NCBI GenBank assembly: GCA_002381645.1
Contig: DFXE01000020.1
Span: 253,821-317,820 of the forward strand
DNA length: 64,000 nucleotides
Direction of reading: 5' to 3'
From: Bacteroidales bacterium UBA4116
GTDB taxonomy: Bacteria; Bacteroidota; Bacteroidia; Bacteroidales; Tannerellaceae
In this document: positions 1 to 7,754 of the stretch, one piece after another
Position numbering within the stretch: the first letter of the stretch is position 1
Layout: each line of letters opens with the position of its first letter
Made by a program: the position numbers and the translations under genes
The notes under the pieces: model-generated
Database searches by the model: none
What the model was told of the DNA's origin: nothing
Seen by the model: the letters and a program-made list of their open reading frames with translations, nothing else

Positions 1-201
1 GGCGTTCAGCATCATGCCGTCGATACCCGCCTCTTTGATAACGGCGCAGACGGAATCGAAATTCATGCCCGGATGGTATCCCTGCCATGTCCAGAACATC
101 GGGAAAGATTTAGCCTGTTCTGCCTGCACGGCCTTATTCCCCGAACAGGAAGCCAACACGACAGCAATACATAAAAAAGATAGTAAAACAACTTTTTTCA
201 T
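1..201 (-). CDS. Lipoprotein, N-terminal part only (runs off the left edge)
   Basis: The first 67 codons of a minus-strand gene are present and the rest lies outside the window. The start ATG at 199-201 is followed by a signal peptide with a lipobox ending in Leu-Ala-Ser-Cys (Cys19), so the product should be lipid-anchored. After the anchor come the segments FWTWQGYHPG and EAGIDGMMLN. These read like the first strand and helix of a TIM-barrel, glycoside-hydrolase-like lipoprotein, but 67 residues are too few to name a family. It looks chromosomal and marks the left flank of the tail element. The lipoprotein call is secure; the enzyme class is a guess. Confidence 0.7.
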   Translation of the reverse strand, partial: MKKVVLLSFLCIAVVLASCSGNKAVQAEQAKSFPMFWTWQGYHPGMNFDSVCAVIKEAGIDGMMLNA

Positions 202-291
202 TATCATACACTATTAATATAAGAACGGTCAAAAGTAAAAAGAAAGTCGCGTGTAGCCAATTATCCGCATCAAATTATATGTTTAAAAACT

Positions 292-352
292 CCCTTCACG
301 CCTTCACAGGCTTATAAAACATTGATTATCAAACTTAATGCGTGAAGGATAG
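292..352. repeat. Left arm of an imperfect inverted repeat flanking the palindrome array
   Basis: This segment carries CCTTCACGCCTTCACAGG, an A/T-rich stretch, then GCGTGAAGG. The reverse complement of 746-808 shows the same blocks in the same order, so the two are diverged inverted copies about 390 bp apart. Each arm can also fold on itself, because CCTTCACGC pairs with GCGTGAAGG. No gene overlaps it. Function unknown. Confidence 0.6.
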
Positions 353-566
353 CCCTTCACCACACCCGTTTATCCTTCACGGAATATTCCCCCCCCCACA
401 AACCACACGGAATTCACCGATGAATGCAGATATTTCAGTTTACTAAAAATCCGTGTTTATCTGTGTTCACCGTGTAATCCGCGTACACTAATAATTAATA
501 CTAAGGATTAAACTCATTAGTATCTGACTAATAAATATTTAGCTGAAAATTCCTTATGGATTAATA

Positions 567-650
567 GTTTCACCCGGGTGAAACTTTTATTTCACCAGCG
601 TGAAATTTATATTTCACCTATGTGAAATCTTTATTCCACCCCTGTGAAAT
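567..650. promoter_or_regulatory. Four 18-bp palindromes on an exact 22-bp period (operator-like array)
   Basis: Palindromes lie at 567-584, 589-606, 611-628 and 633-650. Each has the form TTTCAC-N4/6-GTGAAA (the fourth starts TTCCAC), and they are separated by 4-bp A/T-rich spacers. The first is a perfect 18-bp palindrome. A period of two helical turns places all four on the same face of the DNA, as expected for cooperative binding of a dimeric regulator. No complete gene adjoins it: the nearest are the lipoprotein start at 201 (minus strand) and the end of tail module 2 at 1097. It could regulate the leftward gene, or be a protein-binding centre unrelated to transcription. Confidence 0.6.
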
Positions 651-745
651 GATTAAATATACATACACAAAGCACCAATTCCCCTCTATCCGCACATGAG
701 TTGTTCATGCACGGCTTGTGAAGGCTGTGAAGGGGAGAACAAACG

Positions 746-808
746 GCTCCCTTCACGCATAAAGATTAATAATTAAGATGTTATAATCCTGTGAAGGCGT
801 GAAGGCAG
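746..808. repeat. Right arm of the imperfect inverted repeat flanking the palindrome array
   Basis: This is the inverted partner of 292-352. Read on the minus strand it begins CTGCCTTCACGCCTTCACAG and ends with GCGTGAAGGG. Further CTTCAC/GTGAAG words surround it (for example at 718-734). The stretch 202-1096 otherwise holds no convincing gene. Confidence 0.6.
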
Positions 809-1096
809 TTAAAATATTTGTCAACCGTAGCTGGAAAATCACTTTTACAACTATCGAAAACAAAGTGGGCTAAAGAAGTAACGTTTCCGCCTGACTCTTT
901 AGCCTCACTACTTTTAACTATCTTATCCGGCAACCTCTGTTCACATACCGACACAACCTCCGACCCGCCTCACCGAAGATATCACTCCCTTCTATCCGGC
1001 CGGATCATCCACCCTACGCAAAACGGTCGAGGACCATAGCGATTATCTTTTTCTTATGCCGATAGACAGATGAGATGTCAGATCAGATGAGAATAA

Positions 1097-1336
1097 TCAA
1101 TTATTATCTTCTTTGGAAACATGTTCCAGATATAACTGAGCTACTTCTTCATCCGTTTTTCCTTCCCATTTATAAACCGAACGGAGAATATCCGGATCTT
1201 CAATCCTAGTGATAATGTTACCCGACCTTAGTAAAATAACATTTACATCTTCCATTTCCGGATTAGCTGTTAAATACTTTTCTGCTGATACTTTGTTAAT
1301 CGGACTTTTTTTGTCCCAAAATTCTACTGTGTACAT
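1097..1336 (-). CDS. Small protein, last gene of tail module 2 (unknown)
   Basis: A 79-aa protein with no recognised domain. It is charged and has no signal peptide or membrane segment. It starts 11 bp after the Kelch-repeat gene and closes the module 2 operon. In both modules the large fibre or adhesin genes are followed by a small unrelated gene (15706-16125, 7364-7744, this one), so a fibre-assembly chaperone or accessory structural role is possible but unproven. No clear terminator hairpin is visible in the 100 bp beyond its stop. Confidence 0.6.
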   Translation of the reverse strand: MYTVEFWDKKSPINKVSAEKYLTANPEMEDVNVILLRSGNIITRIEDPDILRSVYKWEGKTDEEVAQLYLEHVSKEDNN

Positions 1337-1347
1337 ACTGTTTTAAA

Positions 1348-2442
1348 TTAAAAATTGGTGATTACTACTTCTTTGTTTATTTTTTCTTCAATATATCCTG
1401 AAACATTCGTTTCAATAAATTTTATTTCCCCTTGTTCATTACAAGTTATTGTTTCGTTTTCTTTAATAACTCCATCTTTCCATCCTACTTTTTTATCAAA
1501 TCGAAATCTAGCATTCCCGGTGACATGGTATGATTTTATTTCAATTCCGGGAGTATAGCATTGGTTTATATCCTGTTTATATCCTCCTATTATATAGATT
1601 TTATTATCATGTACTGCAGAAGTTAACCCACCTCTTCCCTCAGGCAAACTAAGTTTAGTAGTCCATACGTCAATCGAAGGATCATAACATTCATTTACAT
1701 TATTATTTCCTTTATCCGTTTCTCCTCCAATAAGGTAAATTTTGTTATCAACAACTTGTGCAGTACCTGCCCCCCTTGGTGAAAGCAGTTTCATTCTGGT
1801 AGACCAGGTATCTGTCAAAATATCATAGGATTCATTCGCATCAAGTAAATGGCCAATTATTGAAAGTCCGCCCATTACATAAATTTTATTACGGATTACT
1901 GATGACATTTGGAAATATCGTAAAGTTGGCATACTCTTTTTTATAGTCCACGTATCAGTTAATGGATCATAACATTGATTTATATCTAAGACAATCATAT
2001 AAATTTTATTCCCAACAGAAGAAGCCGTCATTGTAAAGCATTCACCTGACAATTTTTTTTTGACTGTCCATGTATCCGTTAAAGTATCATAACATTCATT
2101 CATATCAAGTGAATTTATAGTATCATGACCACCCAAAACATAAATCTTATTTCCTACAGAAGCTGCACCTGCTGCATTTCTTGCCGTTGGCATACTGCCT
2201 TTAATACTCCATGTATCTGTAAATGGATCATAACACTCATTCCTATTTACTACACTATTTATAGAATACCCGCCAATAACATAAATTTTCCCATTGACTG
2301 TACAGGATGAGGCATTTTCACGCGCTGTAGGCATATTATTTTTTTTTACCCAACTTTCTTTAATATTTGATTCGATATTATTGAAAATGAGTTTTCTTTT
2401 ACTAGTTCCACCGCTAACTCTAAAAACTCCTGAATTTGCCAT
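1348..2442 (-). CDS. Kelch-repeat beta-propeller protein at the fibre position of module 2
   Basis: This 364-aa protein contains six Kelch-type repeats between about residues 30 and 310. Each blade has the pattern NKIYxxGG followed by NECYDPxTDTW; the third blade lacks the Gly-Gly pair. Six repeats would close a beta-propeller. A short beta-rich tail (about 310-364) follows. No signal peptide is present. It begins 4 bp after the 1133-aa fibre and is co-directional with the tail operon, which suggests a particle component such as a tip or receptor-binding propeller. Kelch propellers bind proteins or glycans, but nothing here shows the ligand. The fold is secure; the role is inference. Confidence 0.8.
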   Translation of the reverse strand: MANSGVFRVSGGTSKRKLIFNNIESNIKESWVKKNNMPTARENASSCTVNGKIYVIGGYSINSVVNRNECYDPFTDTWSIKGSMPTARNAAGAASVGNKIYVLGGHDTINSLDMNECYDTLTDTWTVKKKLSGECFTMTASSVGNKIYMIVLDINQCYDPLTDTWTIKKSMPTLRYFQMSSVIRNKIYVMGGLSIIGHLLDANESYDILTDTWSTRMKLLSPRGAGTAQVVDNKIYLIGGETDKGNNNVNECYDPSIDVWTTKLSLPEGRGGLTSAVHDNKIYIIGGYKQDINQCYTPGIEIKSYHVTGNARFRFDKKVGWKDGVIKENETITCNEQGEIKFIETNVSGYIEEKINKEVVITNF

Positions 2443-2446
2443 TGTT

Positions 2447-5400
2447 TTATTGTATTTTGTATTTAATATTAATATTTACTGTGGGTTTATTGGATGCGGT
2501 TATGGTAATCGAGCCGGGCACTACGGTTACGTCTTCGTAGATGTCGGCTTCGCTTGCCGCGTTGCGTGAAGCGGCCGCCGGCCATATTTCAACAAAAGTG
2601 TTGTCGACTACTGCGCTATCCGTTATTTTATAGGTGTACGGGCCGGAGCCTGCCCAGCCTGTTGTTGTCAAAGTCGCCGTTTTATGAATCAACTTCGGGG
2701 CAAAGTCGGATACGGCTTTATGGCCTCCGCCACCCAAGAGTACATAATTGTTGTTTGATCCGGCTTTGATCAGGTTGCCCGCCGTCAGGTTCTTGCTGTG
2801 CGTCCAGTTACCGCTACTCATATCTACAAACGACTGCCAATCGGTGCCGTTAACCGTCCGCCCGTTATAATAGCCGTAAAACCCGAACTGGTTGCCTAAT
2901 CCGCCTACGTTGACCACATGCCCCAGATGGTTCTTTACCCGGATATAGGGATGATACGAACTTTGTGTCTGCACCCCTGTCAGGTTCAACAAGGCGGATG
3001 TCATGCCCGAAATCCAGCTTCCCGGATTGGCTTTACTGGTTGTTATTCCTCCGGCCAGTTTCAGGGAGTCTAAATCCACGCTATCGATCTGGAATTTCTT
3101 GTTGTTGTAGATACGGACAAAACTCGCATCCGTCATATAGATACCACCACCATAACTTTGTGAATACCATCCTGCCTGACCGTTGGTGCGTAACCAACTG
3201 TTACTGATCATAGAACCGACAGCCAGGTTGTACGAATCGTTTGCATAGCCGATAGAGAGCTTAGGGGTAGTATTGGATAAAATACTTAACCGCCCGGAAG
3301 CATTCTCTATTAGACGCGAAGTATAATCGGCCGTAGAATTACCGAAATGGAAATCGATAAACGGTGTTGCGTGATATAATTCCATACCGCCCCCGTTGAT
3401 ATGCGTATTGGAGGATGTCCCGCTTGTACCATTATAATACCATGTACCCGTCACATTACCGGTACCGTTGAACGATTGCCCCCATAAGCTACGGGCGTTT
3501 TGCAATTGGGTAGCAGACGAAGCATTGGCTATAATATTATTATTGCTAATGACGGCTACATTGCTTACGGAATCTACTCCATCGACCAACCGCTGGAAAT
3601 CAGCATTATTACCATTTTTCGTATATTCGCCGTTGAATGTAATTAAATTCGAACCGGATGACTGGTGTACCCTCAGGGCTACATACCTGACAGAATTATA
3701 CGTAAGCAATACCACATCTACCGTATATCCGCCATTACTGATATTCGTTAAAGCAGCCTTATTTGTATTATACGAACAATTTACCGAGATAGCTATATTG
3801 TTCACTACACACATCGCTCCTGCCGCCCCCCTGACGAATATAAGTGTTCCGACCAGTGATGTACGGTTGATCAACGTATCGGTATACGCCTGCCCCAGTA
3901 GATAATAATTGGTCTTTGCATCTGCCGTATTGGCCAGTACATACCTTCTGACCGAATTAGCTGTAGTCGCAAATGTGTTATAATCTACCTTTGATGGTGT
4001 GACAATATGGGTAATACTACTTTCAGACGTGATTTGCTCTACCGAGTAACCGGTATTCCACCCGGTAGTGTTACTATACCGCGAGGTCACACGCACAATA
4101 GATAATTCGGGATAGGGAAAACTTGAGTTGGTTGCCCCCAGCAATATACAGCACCTGCCTGCCTTGGAGTCGTAACCCAAACGAACATTATAAGGAAATT
4201 TACCGAATACCTGCGCGCTTGTATTTACCCATCCCGGAGAAGTATAATTATATCCGCTTATAATTAATTTGGCGGTACCATTTGTATTGTATTGATAAAA
4301 ATCAATCTCGAATGAAAGCATCGTGCTCGACCAGGTTTTCGGCAGATTGATCTTTATTGTACCTACTGCTCCCGGGCTTGCCACTCTCCATGAGAAAACA
4401 TTGGTATTAATATAACTGTCGCCACCGACTGTTTCCTGCTTACCGACTGCTCCTACATTGCCGGCAGTGATATTTATACTTTTTGCCGCCGAACCGTCGT
4501 AAGCTCCCTGTGATGTCCCGTTCAGCGAAACAGTCAGCGCAGACGGGTTCTTTATGGCTGCCGGTACATTATCGATATCCGTATTATAGTTTACTTTCGA
4601 TTTCCAGGCAAGGGCGCCGAGATCGGCAAACCATTTCTTTAGTTTGCCGAAGACAGTCGGTACGGTTTCGCCGGAGTTGATAGTCGCACGGGCTCCGGCC
4701 TGCGTAAAGGTAACGGGAACGTTTTGCAGGTCCACCGTTGCGGCGGCTTTGATCCCGCTGTCTTTGTAGGTGTTTGTTTTGTCGTCCCAGTACGCGTAAT
4801 TACCGTTACTGAGAACTGTAAGGGGTTTGCCTTCGGGGCCGCGTGATACCTGGTTGGTATCTACATAGGCATGTGTAGCCACATTATACACCCACCAGGT
4901 CCCGTTCTGAATTTTAGGCGGATTCTGGTTGAGTTCCTTGGTATCCTTTGCCGCGGCATTTGCATTCGTTGCAGCTGTGTTGGCTGCCGTTGCAGCGTTA
5001 TCCGCATTCTTTACAGCGGTTTCTGATGCCGTTTGCCGGGCGGATTCCGCCGTTACTCGTTTGCCTTCGGCTGTGACCCTGCCTTGCTCAGCGGTCGTCC
5101 GACCTGTTTCGGCCGTAATGCGTTTATCCTCTGCGTTTGCGCGTGCCGTTTCAGCGCTTGAGCGTTTGCCCTCTTCCGTCGCCCGGTCTTGCTCGGCTGT
5201 TACGCGTTTACCTTCCGCAGTCACCCTTGCCGATTCAGCGCTCGCACGCGCAGATTCGGCGGCCGAACGGTTGTCTTCGGTCGTTACCCGTGCGGTTTCG
5301 GCTGTCACCCGTTTGCCTTCCGCAGCGGCTCGACCCTGTTCGGCAGTGATGCGGGTTGATTCTGCGGACTCGCGTTTATTTTCTGCTATATTACGCGAAG

Positions 5401-5848
5401 ATTCGGCTGAGACTCTTTTTACTTCTTCGGCCGCACGATTCTGTTCTGCAACAGTACGGTTTTGTTCGGATTGGTTACGTTCGGATTCGGCATTCACCCG
5501 TCCCGTTTCCGCGGAAATCCGTTTCCCCTCTTCGGCGGCACGGTTTTGTTCGGCGGTGACACGTTTGTTTTCTGCTGCCGTAACCCGGTTATTGGTTTCG
5601 TCCGCTTTGTCCGCGGCTTCGCGGGCCACTTCGGCGGCTTTCAGGGCAGGGTCCTGCAGCATCCTGATCCAGTCGTCGTACGTTTTGCCGGGGTTTTTCA
5701 ATTGCCATTCGTAAAATGCCGTATTTCCCCTCAGCAAAGACATCGAGGTCCGGACACTCTTATTTTCATGATCCACTCCCAGTACCCAAAGGTTTTCAAG
5801 CGATTGGGCTTCGGAGAGTTGCGATACTTTTACTTTTATTATTGCCAT
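2447..5848 (-). CDS. Large tail fibre with a 26-heptad helical shaft
   Basis: A 1133-aa fibre. Residues 1-65 match the N-terminus of the neighbouring 477-aa fibre (both carry VLGVD and SLLRGN/ELLRGN motifs plus GKTYxD), so this is probably the particle-attachment domain. Residues 96-277 are 26 uninterrupted heptads beginning with Arg (R-x-x-A-E-x-x type), predicting a rigid coiled-coil shaft. A NGTWWVYN-type linker, a long beta-rich body and a C-terminal domain of about 80 residues follow. That last domain (IHKTATL, GSGPYTY, ADIYEDVTV) is shared with the 477-aa fibre. It is the second-to-last large gene of module 2 and probably acts in receptor recognition. Confidence 0.85.
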   Translation of the reverse strand: MAIIKVKVSQLSEAQSLENLWVLGVDHENKSVRTSMSLLRGNTAFYEWQLKNPGKTYDDWIRMLQDPALKAAEVAREAADKADETNNRVTAAENKRVTAEQNRAAEEGKRISAETGRVNAESERNQSEQNRTVAEQNRAAEEVKRVSAESSRNIAENKRESAESTRITAEQGRAAAEGKRVTAETARVTTEDNRSAAESARASAESARVTAEGKRVTAEQDRATEEGKRSSAETARANAEDKRITAETGRTTAEQGRVTAEGKRVTAESARQTASETAVKNADNAATAANTAATNANAAAKDTKELNQNPPKIQNGTWWVYNVATHAYVDTNQVSRGPEGKPLTVLSNGNYAYWDDKTNTYKDSGIKAAATVDLQNVPVTFTQAGARATINSGETVPTVFGKLKKWFADLGALAWKSKVNYNTDIDNVPAAIKNPSALTVSLNGTSQGAYDGSAAKSINITAGNVGAVGKQETVGGDSYINTNVFSWRVASPGAVGTIKINLPKTWSSTMLSFEIDFYQYNTNGTAKLIISGYNYTSPGWVNTSAQVFGKFPYNVRLGYDSKAGRCCILLGATNSSFPYPELSIVRVTSRYSNTTGWNTGYSVEQITSESSITHIVTPSKVDYNTFATTANSVRRYVLANTADAKTNYYLLGQAYTDTLINRTSLVGTLIFVRGAAGAMCVVNNIAISVNCSYNTNKAALTNISNGGYTVDVVLLTYNSVRYVALRVHQSSGSNLITFNGEYTKNGNNADFQRLVDGVDSVSNVAVISNNNIIANASSATQLQNARSLWGQSFNGTGNVTGTWYYNGTSGTSSNTHINGGGMELYHATPFIDFHFGNSTADYTSRLIENASGRLSILSNTTPKLSIGYANDSYNLAVGSMISNSWLRTNGQAGWYSQSYGGGIYMTDASFVRIYNNKKFQIDSVDLDSLKLAGGITTSKANPGSWISGMTSALLNLTGVQTQSSYHPYIRVKNHLGHVVNVGGLGNQFGFYGYYNGRTVNGTDWQSFVDMSSGNWTHSKNLTAGNLIKAGSNNNYVLLGGGGHKAVSDFAPKLIHKTATLTTTGWAGSGPYTYKITDSAVVDNTFVEIWPAAASRNAASEADIYEDVTVVPGSITITASNKPTVNINIKYKIQ
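5018..5563 (-). repeat. 21-bp periodic coding repeat (26 heptads of the fibre shaft)
   Basis: Within the 1133-aa fibre, 26 consecutive 7-residue units start with Arg and mostly read R-[VITSA]-x-A-E-x-x. At the DNA level this is an imperfect 21-bp tandem repeat of 546 bp. Such tracts can gain or lose units by recombination, which would alter shaft length. Confidence 0.85.
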
Positions 5849-5902
5849 AGGTGTTAAAATCTATCTGTTGATTAAGCAGGTTTCCATTCAATACTCCACT
5901 GT

Positions 5903-7336
5903 TTACCGCACGATGGTGTACTTAATATGTATATCCTCCGCCGGGCTATTTGCCGCGGTCAGCCTAATGGAACCTGATTGTACGGTTACGTCTTCGTATA
6001 TATCCGCATCCCGGGCATGGCTTCGCGATGCCGAAGCCGGCCAGAGTTCTACAAAGCTGTTGCCGGTTACGGCGCTGTCGGCCAGTGTGTATGTATAAGG
6101 GCCGGAGCCTGTCCACGTACCTGCAGCCAATGTAGCGGTTTTATGTATGGGTTCTTTATCTATCTTGGCAAGCCATTCGTTTTTTATCCTGAACTGGTTG
6201 CCGTTCACAACTTCCAGTCCTCCATCGGCTACGGCTGTGTACGCAGTATCAATATCCCCGTTCCCCAGGAGACTTTGTCCCGCTACAGTCTTAAATACCG
6301 GTTTATCTTCGATATCCGTGTTCCAGCTTGCTTTATTCTTAAAGGCAAGTAAGCCGAGGTCATCAAAGTATTTCTTTATTTTCCCGAATAAGGTCGTCAG
6401 GCTTTCACCGGTCTCGATATTCTGCCGTGCCGTGGCCTGCTGGAAGTCTACGTTTTTTGGAAACAGGAATACGCCGGTATCCTGATATGATTGCGTCTGG
6501 TCGTTGAATACCCACCAGGTTTCATTCTGTACCTTAGGTGATTTACCAGAAATTCCTGTTTCTCCCCGGATCTTTCCGGTATTGAGCCATTCGTTTGTCC
6601 GGTCGTCCCATACATACAGGTCGTCCTGCACTACATAGGCGTCTCCGGCGCTTCCTGTAGGATGTTCTGCTTTTAATTCGGCTAGTGTGGGATAAGAACC
6701 CAGTAAGTTGACACCTGCACCGGGTTCACCTTTGTCGCCCTGATTACCTTTATCGCCTTTATCTCCTTTGGCTCCCGTAGCAGGAATTTGGGTATTGATA
6801 TACTTTTTCTGTGCTTCCTTGTACACATACCAGTATCCGTCCTGAATTTGGGGCGGATTGTCCGCAAGCAGGTTTGCCCTGACTGCTGCGGTTTCTGCCT
6901 TGCCCTTCGCCACATCTGCCTGGTTTGCCGCGGTAGTTGCCTGTGTTGCGGCTTCCGTGGCCCGGGTGACTGCCGCGTTTGCATTACCGGTTGCCGTCTT
7001 TGCGGCTTCCGTTGCGGCCACAGTTTCGCGTCTGGCTGTTTCGGTACTGGTTTTGAGTAGAGCAAAGTCGCCTTCGACTTTGCTTTTATATTGTAACATC
7101 TCGTTTGCCGCATCTGTGGCCGGCTGACGGTTGAAAGCCAGGTAATCCTGATAGGTTTTTCCCGCATTCCCCGGTTGCTCGAGCCAAAGCTGGAAAGCAC
7201 TGTCGCCTTTATTGCCGCGTAGCAATTCCATATCGGCCTGTACACTCTGGTTTTCGCCGTCGACCCCCAGCACCGTCAGCCCCGTTGTACTTTTTGCAAA
7301 CGGCAGTTCTGATACTTTTACTTTTCTTGTTGCCAT
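5903..7336 (-). CDS. Tail fibre with a short collagen-like segment
   Basis: A 477-aa fibre and paralogue of the downstream 1133-aa fibre. It has the same N-terminal domain (residues 1-65, VLGVDGENQSV), then an Ala-rich coiled coil (about 75-155), a WYVYKEAQKKY linker, and a short Gly-X-Y run (GAKGDKGDKGNQGDKGEPG) of the kind that forms a collagen-like triple helix in phage fibres. A second WWVFND linker and the shared C-terminal domain (GSGPYTY, DADIYEDVTV) follow. Trimeric assembly is expected for this architecture. Two fibres with the same ends but different shafts suggests duplication, and possibly alternative or nested fibres. Confidence 0.85.
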   Translation of the reverse strand: MATRKVKVSELPFAKSTTGLTVLGVDGENQSVQADMELLRGNKGDSAFQLWLEQPGNAGKTYQDYLAFNRQPATDAANEMLQYKSKVEGDFALLKTSTETARRETVAATEAAKTATGNANAAVTRATEAATQATTAANQADVAKGKAETAAVRANLLADNPPQIQDGYWYVYKEAQKKYINTQIPATGAKGDKGDKGNQGDKGEPGAGVNLLGSYPTLAELKAEHPTGSAGDAYVVQDDLYVWDDRTNEWLNTGKIRGETGISGKSPKVQNETWWVFNDQTQSYQDTGVFLFPKNVDFQQATARQNIETGESLTTLFGKIKKYFDDLGLLAFKNKASWNTDIEDKPVFKTVAGQSLLGNGDIDTAYTAVADGGLEVVNGNQFRIKNEWLAKIDKEPIHKTATLAAGTWTGSGPYTYTLADSAVTGNSFVELWPASASRSHARDADIYEDVTVQSGSIRLTAANSPAEDIHIKYTIVR

Positions 7337-7363
7337 ATAGCTAATTGTTGTTTTTCCGTTTAT

Positions 7364-7744
7364 TTATTGCATTCCGTTGGAGGATGCTTGTTCCCATCGG
7401 GCGGTATACTCTTCCGAAACAAATAATTCATCCAATATTTTCATATAGGTAGGCAATGTATCGGCAGAGAACATCCCGTTACGGTCAATATAATCCACCC
7501 GTTGTTTGAGGTAGAAGAGTTCGTCGTCGGTAAATACAAAAACTTTCATTTCCGTATCCGGCGTTTTAAAGCCTATTTCCATCTGTCCGTTACCTAACTC
7601 CTTCATTACAATATTTTTTTGCTCTTCGGTAGTAAGCGCCATTTTACTATCGATCGCCATTTTCAACTCTAAATTCCTGCGTGTATCATACTGAGGCAAT
7701 ACACTATTAAGCACTAATACTCTGTCTTTTAAATTTAATTCCAT
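7364..7744 (-). CDS. Small protein between the Tal-like protein and fibres (unknown)
   Basis: The chosen start (MELNLKDRV) lies 10 bp after the stop of the Tal-like gene. A longer reading from 7843 would overlap that gene by about 90 bp and adds an unlikely hydrophobic leader, so I use the shorter form of 126 aa. No family is recognised. The protein is acidic, with FVFTDDELFYLKQRVDYID followed by a helical C-terminus. Its position before the fibres suggests a baseplate accessory or assembly factor. Confidence 0.65.
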   Translation of the reverse strand: MELNLKDRVLVLNSVLPQYDTRRNLELKMAIDSKMALTTEEQKNIVMKELGNGQMEIGFKTPDTEMKVFVFTDDELFYLKQRVDYIDRNGMFSADTLPTYMKILDELFVSEEYTARWEQASSNGMQ

Positions 7745-7754
7745 GATTTTATTT

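Noticed and set aside
567..650. CRISPR array
   Set aside because: Units are palindromic, have only 4-bp spacers, and there are no cas genes.
818..1039. A 73-codon plus-strand reading frame starting with TTG
   Set aside because: Low-complexity, no homologous motif, and it overlaps the non-coding repeat region.
4929..5714. A 261-codon antisense frame over the heptad repeat
   Set aside because: It is a by-product of the 21-bp repeat in the fibre gene and has no independent signals.
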